A DNA stretch of 64,000 nucleotides from an uncultured Lachnospiraceae bacterium (GTDB lineage Bacteria > Bacillota > Clostridia > Lachnospirales > Lachnospiraceae), in NCBI GenBank assembly GCA_947629565.1, contig CANREG010000003.1, positions 1 to 64,000 on the forward strand, given 5' to 3'. The position numbers and the translations under genes are program-made. The notes under the pieces were generated by a model. It did not search any database. It saw nothing but the letters and a program-made list of their open reading frames with translations, and was not told the DNA's origin. Shown piece by piece: positions 1 to 8,604 of this stretch. Position 1 is the stretch's first letter; each line of letters opens with the position of its first letter.

Positions 1-86
1 TCGTCCGGATGATTTGCAAATTTTTCTTCTGCTTTTTGTAAATTTTTGATTCCTTTTTCGCTAAAATGTAGTATACTGTTTTTCAT
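1..86 (-). CDS. Unrecognised protein, N-terminal fragment (partial)
   Basis: An open frame runs off the left edge. It begins at an ATG at 84-86 (minus strand) that sits 8 nt after a clear AAGAAGG ribosome binding site. The 28 visible residues begin MKNSILHFSEKG and are rich in Lys, Glu and Asn, with no signal peptide. The function cannot be told from this fragment. The leader contains a perfect 10-bp inverted repeat whose second arm lies between the ribosome site and the start codon. Confidence 0.5.
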   Translation of the reverse strand, partial: MKNSILHFSEKGIKNLQKAEEKFANHPD

Positions 87-153
87 AGAGGATACCTTCT
101 TTCGTGTTGTATTTGTTTTTGCACTTATATTTTAACACAAGTTGGTATCCTCT
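87..153 (-). promoter_or_regulatory. 10-bp inverted repeat flanking the leader of the first gene
   Basis: AGAGGATACC at 87-96 and its exact complement GGTATCCTCT at 144-153 bracket the leader of the partial minus-strand gene. In the transcript the arm nearest the gene falls between the ribosome site and the ATG, so pairing would hide the start. It could be a leader stem or a repressor operator; the sequence does not decide which. Confidence 0.35.
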
Positions 154-321
154 TCTCTATTTTATTTTCCTACAAAAACTTTACGCTAGCTTAAATACGC
201 TGATAAACTTTACAGCCGTTTCTGATGTTAATTGTCTCAAATATTTCTGTCTTATGAGTTGATTTTGCAACGCAAATGGCATATGATATATGTGCAACCG
301 ATAAAGAAAGGGGGCAATCAT

Positions 322-531
322 ATGGCAAACACAACAAATTTCAGCGTCCGCATGGACAGCAACATTAAGAAACAATGTGCGCGCCTTTACAATGAACCGA
401 GAGAGGTGCAATTGGATCAGCCCAACAAAGAAACGATTGCCGCCATGTTAGAGGCAGAGCGAATTGGGCATAATCCCTGCGTAAAGCATTATTCTGATGT
501 GGAAGAAGCACTCCGGGAGTTGAAACGATGA
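322..531 (+). pseudogene. DinJ/RelB-type antitoxin with internal deletion
   Basis: The 69-residue product starts MANTTNFSVRMDSNIKKQC and ends with the NKETIAAMLEAERI stretch typical of the DinJ/RelB antitoxin family. These proteins form a ribbon-helix-helix DNA-binding part and a toxin-wrapping tail. In intact relatives about 30 residues (the helices around MNLTTAINIFLRQ) lie between these two parts; here the frame jumps from CARLY straight to the tail. The start at 322 is chosen because it follows an AAAGGGGG site and matches the family; the frame itself extends further upstream. The stop overlaps the start of a toxin fragment as ATGA, the usual arrangement of such pairs. It is probably a non-functional relic, since both partners are shortened. 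Confidence 0.7.
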
Positions 532-593
532 ACCGCAATATTGTCTGGACTACCAGATTCCATCTTAACCCATATGGTTATATTTTTCCTTAA
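528..593 (+). pseudogene. RelE/YafQ-like toxin stub
   Basis: The ATG overlaps the antitoxin stop codon (ATGA), exactly where a RelE/YafQ ribosome-dependent RNase toxin would begin. The frame gives only 21 residues (starting MNRNIVWTTRFH) before a stop. The opening resembles toxin N-termini of this superfamily only loosely, so the assignment rests mainly on position. It overlaps the end of the convergent gene on the minus strand. It is best read as the remains of a deleted toxin. Confidence 0.4.
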
Positions 594-1410
594 GCGGCCT
601 GTACATAAATTCTTCGTACCGCTTTAATGCAGCATGATAGATACTGCTTGGAATCGCGCCATCATTTCCGACTTCCCGGATTCTTCCTTTTACGATTTCT
701 AATTTTGTTTCATTAATGATAAATGGACGGCTTGTGTCCACTCCCAGTCTCTTCAAAAAATCCAAAATTACAGGCGTTTCTTCTTCATCTATGCTATCTG
801 TCCACCAATGCTGGTCGCCGATATGAATCAGGTCATTTACTGCTCCTACCAGAAGATTCATCCATGCATCATCTTCTTCACTTCCATTTCCATATCCTGT
901 AGAATAAATGTAGGAATCCCTTACGGCAAGTCTGTAACCTTTCCCAAGGTCATACACATTTCCGACTGCAATATTGATACTGTTATCTGCCGGATTATAA
1001 TCTTTCCTTGTTCGCGTCTTATAGGGAAGTTCAGCAGAACCAAATGTCCTTATCTCTTCCGGCGTGTAATCAAAACCTTTTTCGGAATAAAACATCTCTT
1101 TCCCGTTTATGGAATAATTTGAGTGGGCGGCATCAATAATATTTACGCCAATTTCACAAAGATCTCCATTGACAGAAGGTTCAAAAACATTAACATGCAA
1201 CTCGTTTAGGTACATATCGAACATTTCCATCAAATCCCGCTTTGTATTTTTATCAAAGCCATTAAACGTATCCGGCAATTCCTCTTCCGTTAAATCTCCG
1301 TTATACCATTTACAAAAAGCATCCTCTTCCCCTTCAACAGACGATTGCAGTCTCTTTGTATTAACATTATAATAATATGTACTGGCACTACCTATTCCCG
1401 TAACATTCAT
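565..1410 (-). CDS. Hypothetical protein, 281 aa
   Basis: I do not recognise this family. The protein is soluble, acidic and rich in Tyr, Asn and Asp. It has no signal peptide or membrane segment, begins MNVTGIGSAS, and carries a central stretch around VGNVYDLGKGYRLAVRDSY. The start is supported by a strong AAAGGAGG site 8 nt upstream, and a promoter-like TATAAT lies about 30 bp before the start. It is a single gene, divergent from the cellobiose phosphorylase and convergent with the decayed toxin-antitoxin pair. The N-terminal MxVTGIG style is seen in some proteins of flagellated Lachnospiraceae, but I cannot support a function from it. Confidence 0.6.
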   Translation of the reverse strand: MNVTGIGSASTYYYNVNTKRLQSSVEGEEDAFCKWYNGDLTEEELPDTFNGFDKNTKRDLMEMFDMYLNELHVNVFEPSVNGDLCEIGVNIIDAAHSNYSINGKEMFYSEKGFDYTPEEIRTFGSAELPYKTRTRKDYNPADNSINIAVGNVYDLGKGYRLAVRDSYIYSTGYGNGSEEDDAWMNLLVGAVNDLIHIGDQHWWTDSIDEEETPVILDFLKRLGVDTSRPFIINETKLEIVKGRIREVGNDGAIPSSIYHAALKRYEEFMYRPLKEKYNHMG

Positions 1411-1440
1411 ATCGCGTACCTCCTTTGATTTATCCTCCTC

Positions 1441-1468
1441 ATTATACTTTGTGTATCATAACACCCAA
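1441..1468 (-). promoter_or_regulatory. SigmaA-type promoter for the 565-1410 gene
   Basis: On the minus strand TTGGGT (1463-1468) and a perfect TATAAT (1441-1446) are separated by 16 bp. The -10 box lies about 30 bp from the start codon. The -35 match is weak (3 of 6). Confidence 0.4.
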
Positions 1469-1650
1469 ACTTATTCTTTGGAACCTAATGTCCCATTTTT
1501 GACAATCTTTCCCTTTATCTATACGATATTATTCTACCATAAGTATCGGCATTATCACCTTCAGATTTTATGATAATACATCGTTTAAATAAAGTAATTT
1601 AAAAAACATATTTTTATAAATAAGTTTCCAAAATCTCAAGCGGCTTTTTC

Positions 1651-1679
1651 TTGTGTTTTAAGCTCATTTATTATATAAT
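1651..1679 (+). promoter_or_regulatory. Promoter for cellobiose phosphorylase
   Basis: TTGTGT (1651-1656) and TATAAT (1674-1679) with a 17-bp spacer lie about 130 bp upstream of the coding start, giving a long leader. The 395-bp interval 1411-1805 otherwise shows only the divergent promoter at 1441-1468 and no small gene. Confidence 0.45.
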
Positions 1680-1811
1680 AAATCCATGCACTGTTTTTTG
1701 GGATATGGGGCTGGGAATACTGACATTCATGGGGAATGTCACAGGACATAAGAAAGGGGCAGCTCCACCCGGAACCAGCAAAGACTTACATGAAAGAGAG
1801 GTATTATGCGC

Positions 1812-4265
1812 ATGAAATTTGGTTACTTTGATGATGCCAACAAAGAGTACGTCATCACATCTCCTAAGACTCCATATCCATGGATTAACTACTTAGGAAC
1901 ACAGGATTTCTTTTCATTGATTTCCAACACTGCGGGAGGTTACAGCTTCTACAAAGACGCGCGTCTCAGAAGAATTACCCGTTATCGTTACAACAATGTT
2001 CCGGTTGATATGGGGGGCCGTTATTTCTATATCAACGATGGGGGAACTGTCTGGAATCCGGGCTGGTCGCCGGTAAAGACCGACCTTGACTCCTACGAGT
2101 GCCGTCATGGTATGGGTTACACACAGATTACCGGTAAGAAGAACGACTTAGAGGCAAAGGTTACCTTCTTTGTACCGCAGGATTTCAAGGGCGAGGTACA
2201 GAAGGTTACTCTGACTAATACCGGCTCCGGCAAGAAGGAATTTACATTTTTCTCCTTCTTAGAGTGGTGTCTGTGGAATGCAGAGGATGACTCCACCAAC
2301 TTCCAGAGAAATTTCAACACAGGCGAGGTTGAAGTAGAAGGCTCTACCCTGTTCCACAAGACAGAGTACAAGGAGCGCCGGGATCATTTTGCATTCTATA
2401 CGGTTAATGCAGAGATTGACGGATATGATTGTGACAGAGAATCCTTTATGGGACTTTACAACGGCTTTGGCAACCCGGACGCAGTTATGGCCGGCAAATC
2501 TAACAATTCCAAGGCGGACGGCTGGTCTCCAATTGCTTCCCACAGCATTAAGGTATCTTTAAATGCAGGCGAGAGCAAGGATTACATATTTATCTTAGGT
2601 TATGTTGAGAACGGTGAGGACAAGTGGAACGCTGACGGTTCCATGAAGAAGGACAAGGCGTATGCCATGATTGAGCAGTTTAACACTGCGGATAAGGCGG
2701 ACAAGGCTTTGGCTGACTTAAAGGCAACCTGGGAAGAGCTGCTTTCCAAGTATACCGTTAAAACTCCGAATGACAAGGTTGACCGCATGGTGAATATCTG
2801 GAACCAGTACCAGTGTATGGTTACCTTTAATATGTCCCGTTCTGCTTCTTATTTTGAGAGCGGTATCGGACGCGGCATGGGCTTTAGAGATTCCAATCAG
2901 GATTTACTTGGTTTCGTACATCAGATTCCGGACCGGGCAAGAGAAAGAATCCTAGATTTGGCTGCTACCCAGTTCGAGGACGGCGGCTGCTTCCACCAGT
3001 TCCAGCCTCTTACCAAGAAAGGCAACGACGCTGTAGGCGGCGACTTCTCCGACGATCCGTTGTGGATGATCCTCTCTACAGCAGCATATATTAAGGAAAC
3101 CGGCGATTATTCTATCTTAGACGAGAATGTGCCATATCGGAACGACGAGTCACTGGCACAGCCTATGATGCATCATTTACAGCAGTCCTTCTACCGCGTA
3201 GTGAACAACTTAGGACCTCATGGCTTACCACTTTCCATGCGCGCTGACTGGAACGACTGTCTGAACCTGTCATGTTTCTCTAATACGCCGGGCGAGAGCT
3301 TCCAGACCTATACCTCTCCAAAGTACGGTGATGACAAGTATTCAAAGGTTGCTGAATCTTTATTTGTAGCTACCCTGTTCTGCTATGCCGGACCGGAGTA
3401 TGTTGCCCTCTGTAAGAAGAAGGGCCTGAACGATAAGGCGGAGGCTGCACAGGCTGAGATTGACAAGATGAAAGCCAACATTATTGAGCATGGCTTCGAC
3501 GGCGAGTGGTTCCTTCGCGCCTATGACGACTTGGGACGCAAGGTTGGCTCCCATGAATGTGAAGAAGGCAAGATCTTCATTGAGCCACAGGGCTTTGCCG
3601 TTATGGCTGAGATTGGAAAGGATAAGGGCTACGACATCAAGACGCTTGACAGCATTGACAAGTGGCTGAACTGCGAGCATGGTTTAGTATTGAACCAGCC
3701 GGCCTTTACCAAATATTATATCGAGTACGGCGAGATTTCCACCTATCCTGCCGGATACAAGGAGAACGCCGGTATCTTCTGCCACAACAACGCATGGATT
3801 ATCTGTGCAGAGGCTTATGCCGGACGGGGAGATAAAGCATTTGAGTATTATTCAAAGATTGCTCCCGCCTTCCGTGAAGAGAAGTATTCAGACCTTCACA
3901 GAACCGAGCCTTATGTATACGCCCAGATGATTGCCGGTAAAGATGCAGGACGCTTTGGCGAGGCGAAGAACTCATGGCTGACCGGTACTGCTGCATGGAA
4001 CTTTGTGGCAATTTCACAGTATATATTGGGTATTATCCCTGACTATGACGGTCTGAAGATTGATCCTTCCATTCCGTCAGCATGGGATGGCTTCAAGGCT
4101 TCCCGTACCTTCCGGGGTGATGTATTTGATATTACCATTACCAACCCTAACCATGTATGCAAGGGCATTAAGAGCGTAACGGTAGACGGCAAAGCAATCG
4201 AAGGTAATATCCTTCCTGTATTTGGCGATGGCAAGACTCATACGGTTGAAGTTGTTATGGGTTAA
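1812..4265 (+). CDS. cbp: Cellobiose phosphorylase (GH94)
   Basis: Cytosolic inverting phosphorylase that splits cellobiose with phosphate into glucose 1-phosphate and glucose, saving ATP during cellulose use. The protein aligns by eye over its whole length (about 817 aa) with clostridial CbpA: N-terminal beta-sandwich, helical linker, alpha/alpha-six barrel, and a C-terminal cap ending in [10 protein letters not shown]. The general acid is the first Asp in the motif RADWNDCLN (codon 3246-3248; the second Asp lies in codon 3255-3257). The phosphate/substrate motifs [16 protein letters not shown] and [12 protein letters not shown] are intact. The start at 1812 matches the family (MKFGYFDD) and is 10 nt from GAGAGG; an in-frame ATG at 1806 is only 4 nt from that site. 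It is followed by a strong terminator, so it is monocistronic. No signal peptide is present, so cellobiose must be imported first. Confidence 0.95.
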   Translation: MKFGYFDDANKEYVITSPKTPYPWINYLGTQDFFSLISNTAGGYSFYKDARLRRITRYRYNNVPVDMGGRYFYINDGGTVWNPGWSPVKTDLDSYECRHGMGYTQITGKKNDLEAKVTFFVPQDFKGEVQKVTLTNTGSGKKEFTFFSFLEWCLWNAEDDSTNFQRNFNTGEVEVEGSTLFHKTEYKERRDHFAFYTVNAEIDGYDCDRESFMGLYNGFGNPDAVMAGKSNNSKADGWSPIASHSIKVSLNAGESKDYIFILGYVENGEDKWNADGSMKKDKAYAMIEQFNTADKADKALADLKATWEELLSKYTVKTPNDKVDRMVNIWNQYQCMVTFNMSRSASYFESGIGRGMGFRDSNQDLLGFVHQIPDRARERILDLAATQFEDGGCFHQFQPLTKKGNDAVGGDFSDDPLWMILSTAAYIKETGDYSILDENVPYRNDESLAQPMMHHLQQSFYRVVNNLGPHGLPLSMRADWNDCLNLSCFSNTPGESFQTYTSPKYGDDKYSKVAESLFVATLFCYAGPEYVALCKKKGLNDKAEAAQAEIDKMKANIIEHGFDGEWFLRAYDDLGRKVGSHECEEGKIFIEPQGFAVMAEIGKDKGYDIKTLDSIDKWLNCEHGLVLNQPAFTKYYIEYGEISTYPAGYKENAGIFCHNNAWIICAEAYAGRGDKAFEYYSKIAPAFREEKYSDLHRTEPYVYAQMIAGKDAGRFGEAKNSWLTGTAAWNFVAISQYILGIIPDYDGLKIDPSIPSAWDGFKASRTFRGDVFDITITNPNHVCKGIKSVTVDGKAIEGNILPVFGDGKTHTVEVVMG

Positions 4266-4289
4266 TCGCATCTATTGTAAGTAACTGAA

Positions 4290-4318
4290 AGAACCGCCAG
4301 AATATGGCGGTTCTTTTT
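4290..4318 (+). terminator. Rho-independent terminator of cbp
   Basis: A perfect 10-bp stem (AGAACCGCCA / TGGCGGTTCT) with a 5-nt loop is followed by TTTT, 25 bp after the cellobiose phosphorylase stop. Confidence 0.85.
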
Positions 4319-4438
4319 ATAACCAAGCGCAAGCGTACCTGCGTTCGTATTGTTCTATATGCACAAACATTCCAAAAATTAAATACGTTTCGCAAACGCA
4401 AACGCCTGCTATAACATGATGAGAAAAAGGAGAATCTT

Positions 4439-5113
4439 ATGAAAAGTTTAACCAAAAGACATACCAAAAAATTATCTGTTTTGCTGCTGATAACCTTTGT
4501 GCTTTCTGCCCTCTCCACCGGCTGCAGCTTCGCCAGCTTTGACGCCAGCGGCTATGTAAAAGCCTGCTTGGACGCAAATGCGCATGGGGAGTTTGATGCC
4601 TATGCGGAAATCACCAATACTTCAGTAGAAACCGCAAAACAGCAGTTTGACCAGCGGATGGATACGGAGCTTTCCTATTTAGACGCCTATCATATTGACG
4701 AGGAACGAAAGGAAAAGTTCCGGGAATTATTTATCAATATATACGACAGCTTTCAATACGAGGTCGGTGAAGCCACTAAAAATGACGACGACTCATACAC
4801 TGTTCCGGTCACAACTCATAAGCTGATGGTATTTAAGGATGTATCGGCAGAGGGAGAAGCCTATCTGAAAGACTACGCCCAAAAGGAAATGGATGCCGGA
4901 CGCACTCCGACACAAGACGATTTGTATCTTGTGGCTTCTGATTTTATGTATGACTACATTTCCCAGAATTTAAGCACTTTAGAATACGCAGAACCCGTCA
5001 ATACAACTGTAACGGTTGCGCCAACCGCCTCTGATTCAAAAATATATTCCCTTGACCAGAATGAACTTCAGAATTTATTAGAATCCATGGTGGACATCGA
5101 AAACGCAAACTAG
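4439..5113 (+). CDS. Predicted lipoprotein of unknown function
   Basis: A 224-residue protein with a lysine-rich N-terminus, a hydrophobic core and a lipobox ending at Cys29 (LSTGC), so it should be lipid-anchored on the outside of the membrane. The mature part is acidic and mostly helical, with repeated Tyr/Asp/Glu patterns (about residues 35-190). It resembles the small secreted DUF5105-like lipoproteins common in Clostridia, but I cannot assign a family with certainty. The start is preceded by AAGGAG. It is followed 26 bp later by a small Cys-containing gene in the same orientation. No partner gene points to a role. Confidence 0.7.
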   Translation: MKSLTKRHTKKLSVLLLITFVLSALSTGCSFASFDASGYVKACLDANAHGEFDAYAEITNTSVETAKQQFDQRMDTELSYLDAYHIDEERKEKFRELFINIYDSFQYEVGEATKNDDDSYTVPVTTHKLMVFKDVSAEGEAYLKDYAQKEMDAGRTPTQDDLYLVASDFMYDYISQNLSTLEYAEPVNTTVTVAPTASDSKIYSLDQNELQNLLESMVDIENAN

Positions 5114-5139
5114 CGGTCACAAGAAGGGAAGGAATTATT

Positions 5140-5313
5140 ATGGATTTATGCGAACAGTGCGTTCATTACATATATGATGAAGAATGGGAATCCTATGAAT
5201 GTGATGTTAATTTAGACGAGGATGATATGGTGAAATTCCTTCAGGGTAGGAACACTACCTGTTCCTTCTTCCGTTTAGATGACGAATATGGGGTTGTCCG
5301 CCACCAGATGTAA
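5140..5313 (+). CDS. Small Cys-containing protein (DUF6472-like)
   Basis: A 57-residue gene, too short for a 60-aa cut-off. It has a GGAAGG site before the ATG and a terminator after the stop. The product begins MDLCEQCVHYIYDEEW and carries four cysteines (positions 4, 7, 21 and 41) with many Asp/Glu. The CxxC pair plus two later Cys suggests a metal-binding fold (inference). It matches my memory of the DUF6472 family of Clostridia (CxxCxxYxYDEE, VNLDEDD), whose function is unknown. It probably shares a transcript with the upstream lipoprotein. Confidence 0.75.
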   Translation: MDLCEQCVHYIYDEEWESYECDVNLDEDDMVKFLQGRNTTCSFFRLDDEYGVVRHQM

Positions 5314-5345
5314 GGGATATCTGTATAATGGGAACGCATAAAAAC

Positions 5346-5381
5346 AAGGAACTGTTTACCAACAACCGGAAACAGTTCCTT
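5346..5381. terminator. Bidirectional terminator between convergent genes
   Basis: A perfect 12-bp stem (AAGGAACTGTTT / AAACAGTTCCTT) with a 12-nt loop lies between the convergent small Cys protein gene and acpP. On the minus strand it is followed by TTGTTTTTATG, the better U-tract; on the plus strand by ATTTCTTAT. Confidence 0.8.
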
Positions 5382-5414
5382 ATTTCTTATCTCACCTGTC
5401 AGCCAAGGCATATC

Positions 5415-5648
5415 TTAAAGTTCAACGCCATGTGCCTTTAAGTACTCAACAATATCCTCAACCGTTGCGATCTTCTCTAAATCCTCTGTAGGGATCTCAA
5501 CATCATACTCTTCCTCAAGAGCCATAACCAATTCAAATAAGTCTAAAGAATCAGCCTCTAAATCCTCCTTAAAATTAGAAGTCAACTCAATCTCACTGGC
5601 ATCAATGCTAAGCTGCTCAGCAATTATTTCTTTCATCTTCTCTGGCAT
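5415..5648 (-). CDS. acpP: Acyl carrier protein
   Basis: A 77-residue acidic four-helix protein that carries growing acyl chains on a 4'-phosphopantetheine arm during fatty acid synthesis in the cytosol. The attachment serine is Ser34 in the motif EADSLD, and helix II reads [18 protein letters not shown] as in bona fide AcpP. The ATG at 5648 is chosen over upstream in-frame starts because it follows AAAGGAG and gives the family length. It stands alone, without fab genes, with its own promoter at 5731-5759 and the shared terminator at 5346. A stand-alone acp can serve fatty acid synthesis or a dedicated pathway; the sequence favours the former. Confidence 0.93.
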   Translation of the reverse strand: MPEKMKEIIAEQLSIDASEIELTSNFKEDLEADSLDLFELVMALEEEYDVEIPTEDLEKIATVEDIVEYLKAHGVEL

Positions 5649-5730
5649 AATATTGTTCTCCTTTATTGAAATATTCTTGGCCAAGTTATCGTATCCTTTT
5701 GGTAAACCCCCTGACCTTACTACCAAAAAG

Positions 5731-5759
5731 ACTATACAACATGCATTATCCCATGTCAA
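5731..5759 (-). promoter_or_regulatory. SigmaA promoter of acpP
   Basis: On the minus strand a perfect TTGACA (5754-5759) is spaced 17 bp from TATAGT (5731-5736), giving a leader of about 75 nt before acpP. Confidence 0.75.
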
Positions 5760-5828
5760 GTTTTCAGAGTAAAAAAAATTCATTTTCTTGATTATACGCA
5801 ACCAATGTCCATTATATAGGCGTATCAA

Positions 5829-7889
5829 CTATCTGCTTCGTTCCTCAATCAGCAGCCGGTTAAAGTCCTCTAAGGGCATCGGCCTTGCGAAAAAGAAGCC
5901 CTGCGCCACATCACAGTGGGTTTCCTTTAAGAAATCCACATGTTCTTTGGTCTCCACTCCTTCCGCCACTACATTCAGCTGTAAATCCTTTGCCATGGCA
6001 ATGGTATGGCTGATCACAATCTTTCCCTTATCCGTAGTCAGCTTTTGATCCAAAAAGTTCTTATCTATCTTGATGGTATTCACCGGAACATTCCGAATCA
6101 TATTCAAGGAAGAATACCCTGCCCCAAAATCATCGACCTCTAAACGGAATCCCATATCCTGAAGCTGCTGTAAAACGATATATAAGTCTTCCGAATCATT
6201 AAAAAAGGTCTCGGTAATCTCCAGCGTCAAATCGGAGGTCGGTATATTATATTTGCGAATCAGATTTTTCCATACCCTCACCAGGTCGTTATTTTTGATG
6301 TGGTATCTGGAAATATTGACAGACAATGGAACTGTCTCAATCCCTGCCTCCCGCCAGTCTACCAGCGTCTTACACGCCTGCTCCCACATATATTGATCCA
6401 GCTTAAGGATAAAACCGTTGCGCTCAAACAGAGGAATAAAATCATTGGGCTGAATCAATCCCTTTACCGGATGTTTCCAGCGGGCCAGCACCTCTGCGCC
6501 GCAGATGCGCCCGGTTCCCAGATTATATTTGGGCTGCAGATACATAACAAACTGCCTGTCTGCCAACGCCTGGTTCATATCCATCTCAATCTCAGTGTTT
6601 TTGATAATCTCATCCCGGTACTGCTCGTCATAAAAGGCACAGAACTCCACTGCACTGCTCTTTACGGTTCTTGCAGCTAAAGAGGCCCTGTCGCACATCA
6701 GGTTAATGGGCACCGCCGTATCCTTCACCAGATAAATACCAAAAGAAGTATTAATATCAAAGGAATATTCATTCTTATATATCCGTTTTCTAATCCGCTC
6801 AATTAATTTAATCAGGTCTCCCCGCCGGGTATAGGGCGTACAGATAAAGAACACATCAGAGTGTACCCTGCAATAAAGGGTGCCTGCCGGAAGAATCTCC
6901 TGCAGCGACCTTGCAATATGCTTTAACACCTCATCTCCGGTATTCATGCTGAACAGGTCGTTGATTAGCTTAAACTTATCCACATCAAAGGAAATGACCG
7001 CATACTGACAGCTTAAATCCTCCCGAATCAGGCTGCTGGCATCTATGTAAAACCGGTTCACATTGGGTATTCCCGTCAGGGTGTCAAATTCAGACTGATA
7101 CTTTAATGTCTCATGAGAACGGGTAACCTCGTCCTCATTTTTCAGGGTTCCGATCGCCCGAACCGGATTTCCCTCTGCATCCCGGATAAATTGGATACAA
7201 ATACGGTACCAGACCACCTTGCCGTCTAACTCCTGCATCCGGCAGGTTACCTCACGAAAGTCATCCTCACGATTTACAAATAACATCTTATAGATATCCA
7301 TATCCTCCGGATAAATCAGCGCACTGGTTGCCGGAGCTTTAGAAAAATCCACATTTTCAATGGCGTCTAACCCGAACTTTTCCCGGAAAAGCAAGGAGGT
7401 ATACGAGGTATGCTCCCTGTAATTATACTCAAACACCATTGTCCGAAGCTGGCTGACCACCGTATCGTATAACTCGCCGGACTGTCTCAGCTTCTCCGCA
7501 TATTCTTTTCTGGCCTGCATCTCGTTTCTGTACTTTGCCTCTAACAAGATGTCAGAATCCAATATCTTAAATAAAACCGCCTCCTGTCCATTCTCCCAGA
7601 CAAGAGGGTTCGCCTTCACCTTTACCCTCCGGTCAAAGAAATCCAGATAGCGTTCCACAACCTGTTCCTTGTCCTCCTTTGACACCACGAACGGACAGTC
7701 AATACATGGGAGCTGTTTCACCGCCACATTCCCATAGCAGGTTCCCTGCTCTAAGCCGTCCCCAAAAATCTCCTTCGCTTTCGGATTTGCATACAGAATA
7801 CGGAAGTCATTTTTATCCACCACATACAATGCATGTTCTGACACATCCATAATCTGGTAAGCAAGCCCCATTTCCCCACTCATACTCAT
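5829..7889 (-). CDS. PAS-PAS-degenerate GGDEF-EAL cyclic-di-GMP phosphodiesterase
   Basis: A 686-residue cytosolic signalling protein without membrane segments. Residues about 10-115 form a PAS-like domain containing a CIDCPF motif; about 140-255 form a second PAS with a PAC tail (GTLKNEDEV). The GGDEF domain (about 265-425) has HSDVF at 343-347 in place of GGDEF, so cyclase activity is not expected. The EAL domain (about 435-680) keeps EVLARW (466-471), DDFGAGYSSL, EGVET and QGFFFARPM, so hydrolysis of c-di-GMP is likely. The degenerate GGDEF may bind GTP as a regulator, as known for related proteins. The start follows GAGGTGA. It is a single gene with its own promoter-like element at 7952-7980. 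Confidence 0.9.
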   Translation of the reverse strand: MSMSGEMGLAYQIMDVSEHALYVVDKNDFRILYANPKAKEIFGDGLEQGTCYGNVAVKQLPCIDCPFVVSKEDKEQVVERYLDFFDRRVKVKANPLVWENGQEAVLFKILDSDILLEAKYRNEMQARKEYAEKLRQSGELYDTVVSQLRTMVFEYNYREHTSYTSLLFREKFGLDAIENVDFSKAPATSALIYPEDMDIYKMLFVNREDDFREVTCRMQELDGKVVWYRICIQFIRDAEGNPVRAIGTLKNEDEVTRSHETLKYQSEFDTLTGIPNVNRFYIDASSLIREDLSCQYAVISFDVDKFKLINDLFSMNTGDEVLKHIARSLQEILPAGTLYCRVHSDVFFICTPYTRRGDLIKLIERIRKRIYKNEYSFDINTSFGIYLVKDTAVPINLMCDRASLAARTVKSSAVEFCAFYDEQYRDEIIKNTEIEMDMNQALADRQFVMYLQPKYNLGTGRICGAEVLARWKHPVKGLIQPNDFIPLFERNGFILKLDQYMWEQACKTLVDWREAGIETVPLSVNISRYHIKNNDLVRVWKNLIRKYNIPTSDLTLEITETFFNDSEDLYIVLQQLQDMGFRLEVDDFGAGYSSLNMIRNVPVNTIKIDKNFLDQKLTTDKGKIVISHTIAMAKDLQLNVVAEGVETKEHVDFLKETHCDVAQGFFFARPMPLEDFNRLLIEERSR

Positions 7890-7951
7890 ATTGATTCACC
7901 TCATTTTCACCGAAAATCTCAGCAAATTATCCTTCTTAAATTATATTCTTT

Positions 7952-7980
7952 ATTATACAACAAAATTTGCCATTATTAAA
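7952..7980 (-). promoter_or_regulatory. Candidate promoter of the EAL gene
   Basis: On the minus strand a perfect TATAAT (7952-7957) lies 17 bp from TTTAAT (7975-7980), about 65 bp before the coding start. The -35 box is weak. Confidence 0.4.
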
Positions 7981-8044
7981 GGCTGATTTCAAACTTTCTT
8001 TTGTTTTGGTGCCGGACGACAATGCATATGTTACAGTTTAATAC

Positions 8045-8533
8045 CTATTCTTCCTTTTCATCATATATTTCCCCGCCTTCATAATATACATGATCCCCTG
8101 CGAAGATTTCACTTGTTGCCTCCACTATGACAAGCTCTCCCTCCGGAAGCCCCTCAACTGCACAGTATAATTTATCCGCATCGAGCAAATCCACTGCCGC
8201 TCTCGCCGCCTTATATCCATTCCCCAATACGCCGTCATCTGCCTGTAAGGTAAGAACATAATATCCCTTGTCATCCTGTCGCAATGCTGCAATCGGTAAC
8301 AGCGTATCATATAAAATATCATCATTTTCAGGGGGAATATCTGCCTTTTTTCCAGTGATTGATGTTTCCAACCTCCCCTGTTTGGGTGATGCGACAGTAA
8401 CAACGGGCAGGCGGTAATTATATAGTGATTTTGAAAAAAATGTCAACACTGCCGTCATTCCAATAAACCATATAAACATCCTGCCAAAAATACGGTTTCC
8501 TTTTTCTTCTTTATCTTTTTCTTTCCTACTCAT
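8045..8533 (-). CDS. Short membrane-anchored adaptor-like protein (shortened HlyD/RND-type)
   Basis: A 162-residue protein with one N-terminal membrane segment (about 19-35). The segment after it (YNYRLPVVTVASPKQG) resembles the opening of large periplasmic-adaptor proteins. Then, without the usual lipoyl and coiled-coil portion, comes a C-terminal stretch (LLPIAALRQDDKGYYVLTLQ ... AVEGLPEGELVIVEA) typical of adaptor membrane-proximal domains. Full-length relatives are about 400-500 residues, so this looks like an internal deletion or a natural mini-form. It is the last gene of the sugar-transporter operon, 71 bp after the second permease, an unusual place for an efflux adaptor. The start follows AAGGGA. 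Confidence 0.6.
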   Translation of the reverse strand: MSRKEKDKEEKGNRIFGRMFIWFIGMTAVLTFFSKSLYNYRLPVVTVASPKQGRLETSITGKKADIPPENDDILYDTLLPIAALRQDDKGYYVLTLQADDGVLGNGYKAARAAVDLLDADKLYCAVEGLPEGELVIVEATSEIFAGDHVYYEGGEIYDEKEE

Positions 8534-8604
8534 TTTTTCATTCCCTTTCCCGATTTTTACTGAAGCGGCAATTACAACACGCTTAACCCGCTTTGCAACT
8601 ACCT

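Noticed and set aside
5829-7889. Bifunctional diguanylate cyclase/phosphodiesterase
   Set aside because: The GGDEF site is HSDVF, lacking the catalytic glycine pair and Glu, so only the EAL activity is supported.
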